From Gemmatimonadota bacterium (GTDB lineage: Bacteria; Gemmatimonadota; Gemmatimonadetes; Gemmatimonadales; GWC2-71-9): DNA of 10,576 nucleotides. Below are positions 1 through 6,127 of the stretch, one piece after another; position 1 is the stretch's first letter, and each line of letters opens with the position of its first letter. Under the pieces are notes generated by a model. That model was given only the letters and a program-made list of their open reading frames with translations, was not told the DNA's origin and ran no database searches. Made by a program: the position numbers and the translations under genes. The stretch lies in contig JANYAG010000314.1 of the NCBI GenBank assembly GCA_025361465.1, positions 1 to 10,576 on the forward strand, written 5' to 3'.

Positions 1-1
1 G

Positions 2-391
2 CAGCGCTCCCGGGCCGATTACACTCGCACCTTCAGGGCCCTGTCGCGCTATGCGCCGTCGGACGTGGCCTCGCTGGCGCCGTTGCGGGCGGAAGTCCGC
101 GACACGGAGGCGCTCGATGCCTGGCTGGTGCAGTACGCCGCGCGGTTGTCACAGGAGGGATCGGTCGATGCGGTTCGCCACACGCGGATGCTCGGCGTGA
201 ATCCGAAGTACGTCCTGCGCAACTGGGTCGCCCAGGACGTGATCACCAATGCCGAGGCGCGGAACTACGGGAAGATTGAAGAGGTGCGGGCGCTCCTGGC
301 CGCGCCATTCGATGAGCACCCTGCCTTCGAACACCATGCCGCACCCCCGCCGGAAGGGGCCGAGGACTTCGTGGTGAGCTGCTCTTCTTAA
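2..391 (+). CDS. selO: SelO family protein AMPylase, C-terminal part (5' end outside window)
   Basis: This is the last ~129 codons of a SelO (YdiU/UPF0061) pseudokinase-fold protein. Family members transfer AMP from ATP to Ser/Thr/Tyr of target proteins and are linked to the oxidative stress response. The frame is open from the window edge to a TAA at 389-391. Family hallmarks seen are ADYTRTFRALSRY near the start of the visible part, NPKYVLRNWVAQ, a PFDEHPAFEHHAAPPPEG stretch, and a C-terminal SCSS. In vertebrate SelO the position of this penultimate-region Cys is selenocysteine; here it is an ordinary TGC Cys. In E. coli SelO a C-terminal Cys forms a regulatory disulfide. The kinase-like ATP site is upstream of the window, so activity cannot be judged. 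An internal GTG at 65 is not the start, because homology continues upstream of it. The gene converges on prfC, overlapping it by 4 bp. The family call is firm. Confidence 0.93.
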   Translation, partial: QRSRADYTRTFRALSRYAPSDVASLAPLRAEVRDTEALDAWLVQYAARLSQEGSVDAVRHTRMLGVNPKYVLRNWVAQDVITNAEARNYGKIEEVRALLAAPFDEHPAFEHHAAPPPEGAEDFVVSCSS

Positions 392-1989
392 GGCGCCGCC
401 TCGAGAAACTCCAGCTTCCCCGACTGCTCCATGGCGTGGCGTAGCGCCCATTCATCCTCGAACAGCAGGATCGATCCGCCCTTGGCGTCGAACAGCCGCA
501 TCCGGGCGCGTCCTTCGGTGAGCGCCTCGATCGCGTCCTCCGGCCCGCGGATCCAGCGCGCCTTCTTGTAGGGCAGCGGCTCGAGCTTGCAGGGCACGCC
601 GTATTCGTTCTCGAGCCGGAAGAGCAGCACATCGAACTGCAGCATGCCCACCGCGCCCACGATCGGAATCGGCCCGACCACCGAATCCTGGTAGAACACC
701 TGCACGGCGCCCTCCTCGGCCAGCTGCCGCAGTCCGGTGTCGACGTGCTTCCGGCGCAGCGGATCGGAGGTGAGGATCCGCGCGAAGAACTGCGGCGCGA
801 AGCGCGGGATGCCGGTGAAGGCGACGGTGCCGCTGGTCGAGAGCGAGTCGGACACGCGCAGCGTGCCGCGGTCGTGCACGCCGATGACGTCGCCCGGCCA
901 GGCCTCCTCGATCGCCACGCGCTCGCGGGCGAGGAACTGCTGCGGCTGGACCAGTCGGAGCGACTTGCCGGTGCGCGCGAGAATGGCCGTCGCGCCGGCG
1001 ACGAAATGCCCCGAACAGATCCGCACGAACGCAATCCGGTCCCGGTGCTTCGGGTCCATGTTCGCCTGGATCTTGAAGACGAAACCGGTCAACTCGGTGT
1101 CGGTGGGAAGGACCTCACGATCCTCTGCCGGCCGCGGCAGGGGGCCGGGTGCATGATCGAGGAAGTCGTGGAGGAAGGGTTCCACGCCGAAGTTGGTCAG
1201 CGCCGACCCGAAGAACATCGGCGAGAGGGTGCCGTGGCGGATGGCGTCCTCATCCCATGGATGCCCGGCGTGGTCGAGCAGGTCCAGTTCGTCGCGCAGG
1301 GTGTGCAACGTCTCCGCCCCGATCGCATCGGCCAGGGAGGCCTCGTCGAGCGGAATGCAGCGGGTATCGACCAGCGTGGCGCCGTGATCACCGCTCTTGC
1401 CGAAGAGCAGCACCTCGCGCCGGCGGCGATCGGCGACACCGATGAACCCGGCGGCGTTGACAATCGGCCAGGTCACCGGATGGATGCCCAAGCCGAGATC
1501 GGCCTCGACGTCGCTCACCAGTTGCAGCGGATTGCCGCCGGGCCGGTCGCACTTGTTGACGAAGGTGAAGATCGGCATCCGGCGCATCTTGCAGACGTCA
1601 AAGAGCTGGCGGGTTCGCTCCTCGACGCCGCGCCGGTTGTCGAGCAGCATCACCGCGCTGTCGGCGGCGACGAGGGTGCGGTAGGTGTCCTCGGAGAAGT
1701 CGGCGTGGCCGGGGGTATCGAGCAGGTTCACCTGGTAGCCACGGTAGGCAAACTGGAGCACGCTCGACGTCACCGAAATGCCGCGCTGGCGCTCGAGCGC
1801 CATCCAGTCCGAGGTGGCGTGCCGGGCGGCGCGACGCGCCTTGACCGACCCCGCCAGGTGGATCGCCCCGCCATACAGCAGGAGCTTCTCCGTCAGGGTG
1901 GTCTTCCCTGCGTCGGGGTGCGAAATGATCGCAAAGGTGCGGCGGCGCGCGATTGCCTCGCCGAGCGCCTCCTGGGGTTCATCCGTCAT
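388..1989 (-). CDS. prfC: Peptide chain release factor 3 (RF3), translational GTPase
   Basis: RF3 is a cytoplasmic translational GTPase that recycles RF1/RF2 from the ribosome after peptide release. The 533-residue length matches the family (E. coli about 529). From the ATG at 1989 the G domain shows G1 SHPDAGKTT (residues 23-31), the G2-region RGISVTSSV (69-77), G3 DTPGHADFSEDTYRTL (91-106), G4 NKCD (145-148) and a G5-like FGSAL before NFGVEPFL. The RF3 signature FKIQANMDPKHRDR and the C-terminal GAVGMLQFDVLLFRLENEY are also present. G4 has Cys where NKLD is usual. A TTG at 1998 would add three residues, but the ATG is preferred because E. coli RF3 has a similarly short leader before the G1 motif. 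I see no Shine-Dalgarno sequence before it. The stop overlaps the selO stop. The nearest upstream gene is divergent, so prfC is probably transcribed alone. Confidence 0.97.
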   Translation of the reverse strand: MTDEPQEALGEAIARRRTFAIISHPDAGKTTLTEKLLLYGGAIHLAGSVKARRAARHATSDWMALERQRGISVTSSVLQFAYRGYQVNLLDTPGHADFSEDTYRTLVAADSAVMLLDNRRGVEERTRQLFDVCKMRRMPIFTFVNKCDRPGGNPLQLVSDVEADLGLGIHPVTWPIVNAAGFIGVADRRRREVLLFGKSGDHGATLVDTRCIPLDEASLADAIGAETLHTLRDELDLLDHAGHPWDEDAIRHGTLSPMFFGSALTNFGVEPFLHDFLDHAPGPLPRPAEDREVLPTDTELTGFVFKIQANMDPKHRDRIAFVRICSGHFVAGATAILARTGKSLRLVQPQQFLARERVAIEEAWPGDVIGVHDRGTLRVSDSLSTSGTVAFTGIPRFAPQFFARILTSDPLRRKHVDTGLRQLAEEGAVQVFYQDSVVGPIPIVGAVGMLQFDVLLFRLENEYGVPCKLEPLPYKKARWIRGPEDAIEALTEGRARMRLFDAKGGSILLFEDEWALRHAMEQSGKLEFLEAAP

Positions 1990-1997
1990 GGGGGGCA

Positions 1998-2003
1998 AAA
2001 CTA
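1998..2003 (-). promoter_or_regulatory. Possible -10 element (TAGTTT) for prfC
   Basis: Read on the minus strand, TAGTTT lies 8 nt upstream of the prfC ATG at 1989. A start of transcription 7-8 nt downstream would fall at or next to the start codon, giving a leaderless or near-leaderless mRNA. This agrees with the lack of a Shine-Dalgarno sequence; the bases in between are a run of C. No good -35 hexamer is visible, so this is a weak call. Confidence 0.25.
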
Positions 2004-2037
2004 CACTGGCGCCGTTCCCTCCGGCCCTCCCCCCGAG

Positions 2038-2043
2038 TAGAAT
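2038..2043 (+). promoter_or_regulatory. Possible -10 element (TAGAAT) for the VKOR gene
   Basis: TAGAAT ends 6 nt before the ATG at 2050, so transcription from it would begin at about the start codon and give a leaderless message. No convincing Shine-Dalgarno sequence precedes that ATG. The hexamer 17 bp upstream (TTCCCT, 2015-2020) is a poor -35 match. The site mirrors the possible -10 of the divergent prfC gene in the same 60-bp gap. Confidence 0.3.
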
Positions 2044-2049
2044 CTCCGG

Positions 2050-2520
2050 ATGCCCTCATCCGACTCGACCCACGACGCGCTGACCCAACGGCACTGGATC
2101 GCCCTGACCGCCCTGATTTCCCTCGTCGTTGCGGTCTACCTGCACCTGTACAAGCTCGGCATGGTCGGCACCCTCAGCTGCTCGACGGGCGGGGGCTGCG
2201 AAGTCGTCCAGTTTTCCGCCAGCGGCTCCTTCCTGGGCGTCGATGTCGCGCTGCTCGGCGCCCTGGGCTACACCGCCATCCTGGTCACGGCGCTCGTCGG
2301 CACCTGGGCGCGCTTCAGGAACGACCGTCGGGTCACCATCATCCTGATGGCCCTGATCTATCCGGCGATCCTCTTCACGCTGTGGCTCAAGTACAACGAG
2401 TTCATCGTGCTGAAGAGCTTCTGCCCCTGGTGCGCCGTGTCGGCCACGACCATCGCGCTGCACGGAATCCTGGTCGCGTATGACTGGCGGCGAGTGCGGC
2501 GCGCCATCGGCAGCAACTAG
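2050..2520 (+). CDS. Vitamin K epoxide reductase (VKOR) family membrane thiol oxidoreductase
   Basis: A 156-residue integral membrane protein of the VKOR family. Bacterial members reoxidise a periplasmic DsbA-like thiol oxidase and pass electrons to quinone, replacing DsbB. Hydrophobic segments lie at about residues 17-36, 62-86, 96-113 and 129-144, consistent with the four-helix VKOR bundle. The loop cysteines C44 and C50 (SCSTGGGCEVVQFS) form the shuttle pair. C125-P-W-C128 near the last helix is the quinone-side CXXC active site. There is no fused thioredoxin domain, unlike many bacterial and plant VKORs, so a separate partner must exist and none is in the window. The ATG at 2050 is the only plausible start, since the next Met (residue 38) lies beyond helix 1. 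The gene is divergent from prfC by 60 bp, and its TAG stop overlaps the stop of the convergent MFS gene. Confidence 0.92.
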   Translation: MPSSDSTHDALTQRHWIALTALISLVVAVYLHLYKLGMVGTLSCSTGGGCEVVQFSASGSFLGVDVALLGALGYTAILVTALVGTWARFRNDRRVTIILMALIYPAILFTLWLKYNEFIVLKSFCPWCAVSATTIALHGILVAYDWRRVRRAIGSN

Positions 2521-3761
2521 GACAAGCGGCCGACATCCTCGAGGCGTCCGACCGCGCGGAGCTTGGGCGCCCGGAGCGCCGTCACGCCCACGATCCCCAG
2601 CGTGATCCCCCCGCCCAGCAGGACCGCGGGCACCGCACCAAACAGCTTGGCAGTCAGCCCAGATTCGAACGACCCGATCTCATTGCTTGACCCGATGAAG
2701 ACGGCGTTCACGCTGGTGACTCGCCCCATCAGGTGATCGGGCACCAGCAGCTGCAACAGGGTGGCCCGGATCACCACGCTGATCATGTCGGCCGCCCCGC
2801 TGAGCACCAGGAATGCGAACGACACCCAGAGCGTGCGCGCCAGGCCGAAGCCGATGATGCAACTGCCAAAGCCGGCCACCGCCCACAGCAACGCCCGGCC
2901 GGCGCGCTGCATCGGAGGCCGCCACGCCATCGCGAGCGACATCAACACTGCCCCGAGGGCCGGGGCGGCGCGGAGCAGTCCCAATCCCCAGGAGCCGACG
3001 TGGAGGACATCGGCGGCGAAGACCGGCAGCAGCGCCACCGCCCCGCCGAAGAGGACCGAGAAGAGATCGAGGGTCATCGCGCCGAGCAGGACTTGCTGTC
3101 CCCGCAGGTAGGCGATGCCCGCCCTGAGGGACGTGAAGAGGTCCTCGCCGCGGTCGCTGGCGGGGACGCCGCGGTGACGGATCGCGCCGAGCGAGGCGAG
3201 CGCCACCAGGAGCAGGCTCGCATCGACGAGGTAGCTGCCGCGCGGGCCGATGGCAGCGAAGAGCAGGCCCCCGAGGGCGGGACCGAGGACGGCGGCGAAT
3301 TGCCAGACCACACTGCGCCAGGTCACCGCGTTGGCCTGCAGCTCGCGCGACACCATCGAGGCGGCGAGCGCGGTGCGTGCTGGCTGGAGGAAGGCGCGAG
3401 CGACTCCGCTCACGGCGATCACGACGAAGACACCGACCACCCGCCAATGCACCCGGTCCTGTGACAGGCCGGCCAGCACGACCAGCGCGAAGGCGCAGGC
3501 CAGCAACACGGTGGTCGCCGCGATCGCCAGCCGGCGCCGATCCGTCCGATCGGCCACATGCCCGCCGAAAAGGGATGTCGCGATGTTGGGGAGCGCCTCG
3601 GCCAGGCCGATCAGCCCGAGCGAGAGCGGATCGTGGGTATCGAGGTACATCTGCCAGGCGACCACCACCCCCTGAATCTGGATTCCAAGGGTCGTGGTGA
3701 AATGCGCCGCCAGGAAGCGCCGGAAGTCCGGCAACCGGAGCGCCGCGCGGGGATCGGCCAT
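2517..3761 (-). CDS. MFS transporter, DHA3/EntS-like putative drug or metabolite exporter
   Basis: A 414-residue inner-membrane protein with about twelve hydrophobic segments. The N-terminal LRLPDFRRFLAAHF, the early helix QIQGVVVAWQMY, and a motif-A loop GGHVADRTDRRRL (residues 66-78) between helices 2 and 3 are typical of the DHA3 branch of the major facilitator superfamily. That branch includes EntS and macrolide exporters, and members use proton motive force to extrude small molecules. The substrate cannot be read from the sequence, and no siderophore or antibiotic cluster is nearby. The ATG at 3761 lies 5 bp after the stop of the upstream exported-protein gene, which suggests co-transcription and perhaps translational coupling. 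An AGG sits too close to the ATG to be a normal ribosome binding site. The stop overlaps that of the convergent VKOR gene. Confidence 0.88.
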   Translation of the reverse strand: MADPRAALRLPDFRRFLAAHFTTTLGIQIQGVVVAWQMYLDTHDPLSLGLIGLAEALPNIATSLFGGHVADRTDRRRLAIAATTVLLACAFALVVLAGLSQDRVHWRVVGVFVVIAVSGVARAFLQPARTALAASMVSRELQANAVTWRSVVWQFAAVLGPALGGLLFAAIGPRGSYLVDASLLLVALASLGAIRHRGVPASDRGEDLFTSLRAGIAYLRGQQVLLGAMTLDLFSVLFGGAVALLPVFAADVLHVGSWGLGLLRAAPALGAVLMSLAMAWRPPMQRAGRALLWAVAGFGSCIIGFGLARTLWVSFAFLVLSGAADMISVVIRATLLQLLVPDHLMGRVTSVNAVFIGSSNEIGSFESGLTAKLFGAVPAVLLGGGITLGIVGVTALRAPKLRAVGRLEDVGRLS

Positions 3762-3766
3762 GCCTG

Positions 3767-4372
3767 CTAGCGCTTCACCGGCAGGTAGATCGCGATGCCG
3801 TTGGCCAGCAGGCGCGCGGTGGCCCCCGGCGGCATCTCCACCAGCAATTCGCGCCCCCCGCCCGCGAGCACGGGATACCGGCGCGCGTACTCATCCAGCG
3901 CGGGAGTCAGCAGCATGTCCGGAATCGGGATCCCCCGCACGGTGGCGCGCTCGAGCCGGAAGCGCATCAGCCGGTCACTGAACTGCGGCATCGAGATGTC
4001 CACCGAAAAGACCGAGGTCGAATCGATGAAGGTGAAGATCGGCCCGAGTTCCGCGCGTGCCTCGAGGGGGAAGTCCATCAGGCGTCCCGTGATGCGGACG
4101 CGCACAGTGTCAGAGGTCACCACGAAGTTGAGCGAATCGCCAAAGGGTGGCACGCCGAGGCGGGCCAGCAGGTAGCCTGCGAAATCCCCGATCTCGATCG
4201 TGTCGCCGGAAAGCTTCCGGATGATGAAGACCGAATCGACCGCTCGATTGGCCCGCGCCACCCCCGCATTGGTGATGCGCCCACCGGGGGGCCGGGGGGC
4301 GGCGTTCTGGGCACCGAGCGGCGCGGTGAACAGGAGCGCCGGCAGGATCAAGGGGAACCACGACAACTTCAT
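3767..4372 (-). CDS. Exported protein of unknown function
   Basis: I do not recognise the family. The 201-residue product starts MKLSWFPLILPALLFTAPLGAQ, a clear signal peptide with likely cleavage after GA (residue 21). A short Pro/Gly-rich linker follows, then a soluble domain with alternating hydrophobic patterns that suggest beta strands (for example DTVRVRITGRL and IFTFIDSTSVFSVDISM). It has no Cys after the signal peptide, so it is not a lipoprotein, and no further membrane segment is evident. The ATG at 4372 is chosen over a longer frame opening at 4429 because it begins the signal peptide and has a GAGGT ribosome binding site 6 nt upstream. The gene ends 5 bp before the MFS exporter, so the two are probably one operon; a periplasmic role linked to that exporter is inference only. 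Confidence 0.75.
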   Translation of the reverse strand: MKLSWFPLILPALLFTAPLGAQNAAPRPPGGRITNAGVARANRAVDSVFIIRKLSGDTIEIGDFAGYLLARLGVPPFGDSLNFVVTSDTVRVRITGRLMDFPLEARAELGPIFTFIDSTSVFSVDISMPQFSDRLMRFRLERATVRGIPIPDMLLTPALDEYARRYPVLAGGGRELLVEMPPGATARLLANGIAIYLPVKR

Positions 4373-4378
4373 CCGCAG

Positions 4379-4383
4379 ACCTC
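4379..4383 (-). promoter_or_regulatory. Ribosome binding site (GAGGT) deciding the exported-protein start
   Basis: On the minus strand GAGGT is followed by six bases and then the ATG at 4372. This is good Shine-Dalgarno spacing. It supports that ATG over the in-frame extension to 4429. Confidence 0.55.
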
Positions 4384-4455
4384 GAATCGGGAGAGAACCC
4401 GGGGACGCCCCCCGGACCGTCGGCCGCACACCCGGCGCAACCGCCCCGTACCGAC

Positions 4456-4461
4456 TACAAT
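4456..4461 (+). promoter_or_regulatory. Possible -10 element (TACAAT) for the nuclease-tauE-cstB run
   Basis: TACAAT sits in the 143-bp divergent gap, about 55 nt before the nuclease ATG, and is one of the few AT-rich hexamers there. No TTGACA-like -35 lies 16-18 bp upstream (the region is CGGCGC-like). A 10-bp palindrome GCAAATTTGC (4476-4485) lies just downstream and could be an operator. Both are weak calls. Confidence 0.22.
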
Positions 4462-4505
4462 GTGGGCGATGCCGGGCAAATTTGCTCTCCCTGACAGCCT
4501 ACGCC

Positions 4506-4510
4506 GAGGT
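4506..4510 (+). promoter_or_regulatory. Ribosome binding site (GAGGT) of the nuclease gene
   Basis: GAGGT is followed by five bases and the ATG at 4516. An in-frame TGA at 4492 rules out an upstream start, so this site fixes the N-terminus. Confidence 0.55.
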
Positions 4511-4515
4511 CGTAC

Positions 4516-5319
4516 ATGCCGCAATTCCTTCTGGCTCTCCTCGCCGGACTCCTGGTTCCTCATGGTCCCGTGGTACCTGTCCCTGGCCTCGCCCCCTGGG
4601 GCGCTGCCAGCCATCGGATCATTGCGAGGGTCGCCGAATCGCGACTGTCGAAGCCCGCGCTCGCCGAAATCAGCCGGCTGCTGGGCGGCCAGACTATCGC
4701 GGACGTGGCGACCTGGGCCGACCAGATCAAGGGCGAGCGCTCGGCCACCGGGCCGTGGCACTATGTCGACATCCCGATCACCGACACGACATACGACTCG
4801 CTGCGCTGGTGTGCCAATGGCAATTGCGTGATCGGAGCGCTCGACGGGCAGCTCGCGATTCTCAGCGACAAGTCCCGCCCGGACTCGGTGCGGGCCGAAG
4901 CCCTCAAGTTCGTGGTGCACTTCACCGAGGACATCCATCAGCCACTGCACGCCGGCGACCGGGGCGACCGGGGTGGCAACGACGTCAAGCTGACATTTCT
5001 CGGGCGCCAGTCCAATCTCCACTCCGTGTGGGACACCGGCCTCCCCGCCGCCCTGAAGCGGACCGACGATGAGTTGGTCGCGGACATCGAGCAGCAGATT
5101 GCGCGCCGGGCCGACCTGGCCAAGCTCGCCCTGGGAAGCCCGCGCGACTGGGCCATGCAGTCGCACGACGTCTCGCGAGACGTCGTCTATCGCTTCCTGC
5201 CCCAGTCGCTTGAACTCGACCAGGGCTATGTCGATGCCTGCCGCGGGGCCCTGATGGAGCAGCTGGTCCGTGCCAGCGTCCGGCTGACCGCGGTGCTCGA
5301 ACGGACGCTGGGACACTAG
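4516..5319 (+). CDS. S1/P1-type zinc-dependent single-strand nuclease, exported
   Basis: A 267-residue member of the S1/P1 nuclease family, which uses three zinc ions to cleave single-stranded DNA/RNA and 3'-nucleotides outside the cytoplasm. All nine expected ligands are visible: W28, H33, D69, H82 (in WHYVDIP), H135, D139, H145, H169 and D173. Their spacing matches P1 (W-5-H, H-4-D, H-10-H, H-4-D). HFTEDIHQPLHAGDRGDRGGND is the family's central signature. C99 and C104 could form a small disulfide. In this family the mature N-terminus begins at the zinc-binding Trp. Here the leader lacks any Lys or Arg, is Pro-rich, and has Pro just before that Trp, which is unusual for signal peptidase I. 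The start is fixed by an upstream in-frame stop and a GAGGT site. It is first of three plus-strand genes, 25 bp before tauE. Confidence 0.93.
   Translation: MPQFLLALLAGLLVPHGPVVPVPGLAPWGAASHRIIARVAESRLSKPALAEISRLLGGQTIADVATWADQIKGERSATGPWHYVDIPITDTTYDSLRWCANGNCVIGALDGQLAILSDKSRPDSVRAEALKFVVHFTEDIHQPLHAGDRGDRGGNDVKLTFLGRQSNLHSVWDTGLPAALKRTDDELVADIEQQIARRADLAKLALGSPRDWAMQSHDVSRDVVYRFLPQSLELDQGYVDACRGALMEQLVRASVRLTAVLERTLGH
5165..5186 (+). repeat. 22-bp perfect palindrome inside the nuclease gene
   Basis: Each half is 11 bp (ACGACGTCTCG and its reverse complement) with no spacer. Pairing fails at the next base on each side. It encodes part of the HDVSRDVV segment, where two Asp-Val pairs flank Ser-Arg. 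It could arise simply from this codon choice, or act as a dimeric protein binding site or an mRNA hairpin. Confidence 0.9.
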
Positions 5320-5344
5320 GGCCGAGCGCGGTCGACACCGCCCG

Positions 5345-6097
5345 ATGCACCTCGCCCTCGCGCTGATTGGCTTCGTCGCGGTCGGACTGGCGCTCGGCCT
5401 GCTCGGCGGCGGCGGTTCGATCCTCGCCGTCCCGGTGCTGGTGCACCTGCTCGGCATCGCGCCGAACGTCGCCGTCCCGATGTCGCTTCCCATTGTCGGC
5501 AGTGCGGCGGCAGCCGGCGCCATCGCACGCTGGCGCGCAGGCCAGTTGCGACTGCGGACGACGACGCCGTTCGCGCTGATCACGATCGTGGCGTCGTATA
5601 CCGCCGCTCGCCTCGGCCACGAGATCCCCGGCCGCCCGCGCATGATCCTGTTCGGGTTGACGATGTTCGCGGCCGCGTTCGCCATGTGGCGCCGCGCGTC
5701 GCGCATGGGCCCGGTGGAAGCGCCCGCGCAGAAGCGGTCTGTCGCCCAGATGATCCCCGCCGCGGTCGCCGTCGGCACGCTCACCGGCATCGTCGGTGTT
5801 GGCGGCGGCTTCCTCATCGTCCCGGCGCTCACCGGCGTGCTGGGGCTCGCGATGGCCGAGGCGACCGCCACATCACTCGCCGTGATCGCGCTCAACACCG
5901 TCGCCGCCGGCTGGGGGTTTGTCGGGCACGTCACCATCGACCCACGGCTCACGGCGATCGTGATCGCTGCCGCGCTGGCGGGCATGGCGATCGGCACGCG
6001 ACTCGCACCACGCGTCCCGGCGAAGGCCCTGACTCGCGCGTTCGCCGTGCTGCTCATCGTGTTGGCTATTTTCATGGTCGGAAAGGAACTCCGCTGA
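5345..6097 (+). CDS. tauE: TauE/SafE family sulfite/organosulfur exporter
   Basis: A 250-residue polytopic inner-membrane protein of the TauE/SafE family, implicated in export of sulfite, sulfoacetate or related anions. The family's internal duplication is plain: GLLGGGGSILAVPVL (residues 18-32) is mirrored by GIVGVGGGFLIVPAL (148-162), each opening one half of about four hydrophobic segments. A basic loop (MWRRASRM, about 114-121) and a polar linker separate the halves. The ATG at 5345 starts directly at the first membrane segment; its ribosome binding site is weak. It lies 25 bp after the nuclease and 30 bp before the persulfide dioxygenase-rhodanese gene. The latter pairing matches the tauE-cstB neighbourhood of the staphylococcal cst operon, so export of thiosulfate, sulfite or an organosulfur compound is a reasonable inference. 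The exact substrate is not shown by sequence. Confidence 0.9.
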   Translation: MHLALALIGFVAVGLALGLLGGGGSILAVPVLVHLLGIAPNVAVPMSLPIVGSAAAAGAIARWRAGQLRLRTTTPFALITIVASYTAARLGHEIPGRPRMILFGLTMFAAAFAMWRRASRMGPVEAPAQKRSVAQMIPAAVAVGTLTGIVGVGGGFLIVPALTGVLGLAMAEATATSLAVIALNTVAAGWGFVGHVTIDPRLTAIVIAAALAGMAIGTRLAPRVPAKALTRAFAVLLIVLAIFMVGKELR

Positions 6098-6115
6098 CCG
6101 AGCGTTGCCGCCCCC

Positions 6116-6120
6116 AGGAG
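6116..6120 (+). promoter_or_regulatory. Ribosome binding site (AGGAG) of the cstB-like gene
   Basis: AGGAG followed by seven bases and the ATG at 6128 is the strongest Shine-Dalgarno match in the window and supports that start. Confidence 0.65.
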
Positions 6121-6127
6121 AGCACCG

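Noticed and set aside
1990..1998. TTG start of prfC at 1998
   Set aside because: It adds only Met-Pro-Pro before an ATG that gives the usual RF3 leader length.
745..2040. Long plus-strand open frame (about 431 codons) opposite prfC
   Set aside because: It is antisense to a clear RF3 gene. The product is low-complexity Arg/Gly/Glu/Ala-rich with no motif, as expected from the third-position GC bias of the opposite strand.
4373..4429. Upstream start of the exported protein at 4429
   Set aside because: It would bury the signal peptide behind 19 Arg/Pro-rich residues. The ATG at 4372 has a well-placed GAGGT.
4369..6075. Long minus-strand open frame (about 568 codons) opposite the nuclease and tauE genes
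   Set aside because: It overlaps two well-supported genes on the other strand and shows only Ala/Arg/Pro/Thr-rich sequence without family motifs.
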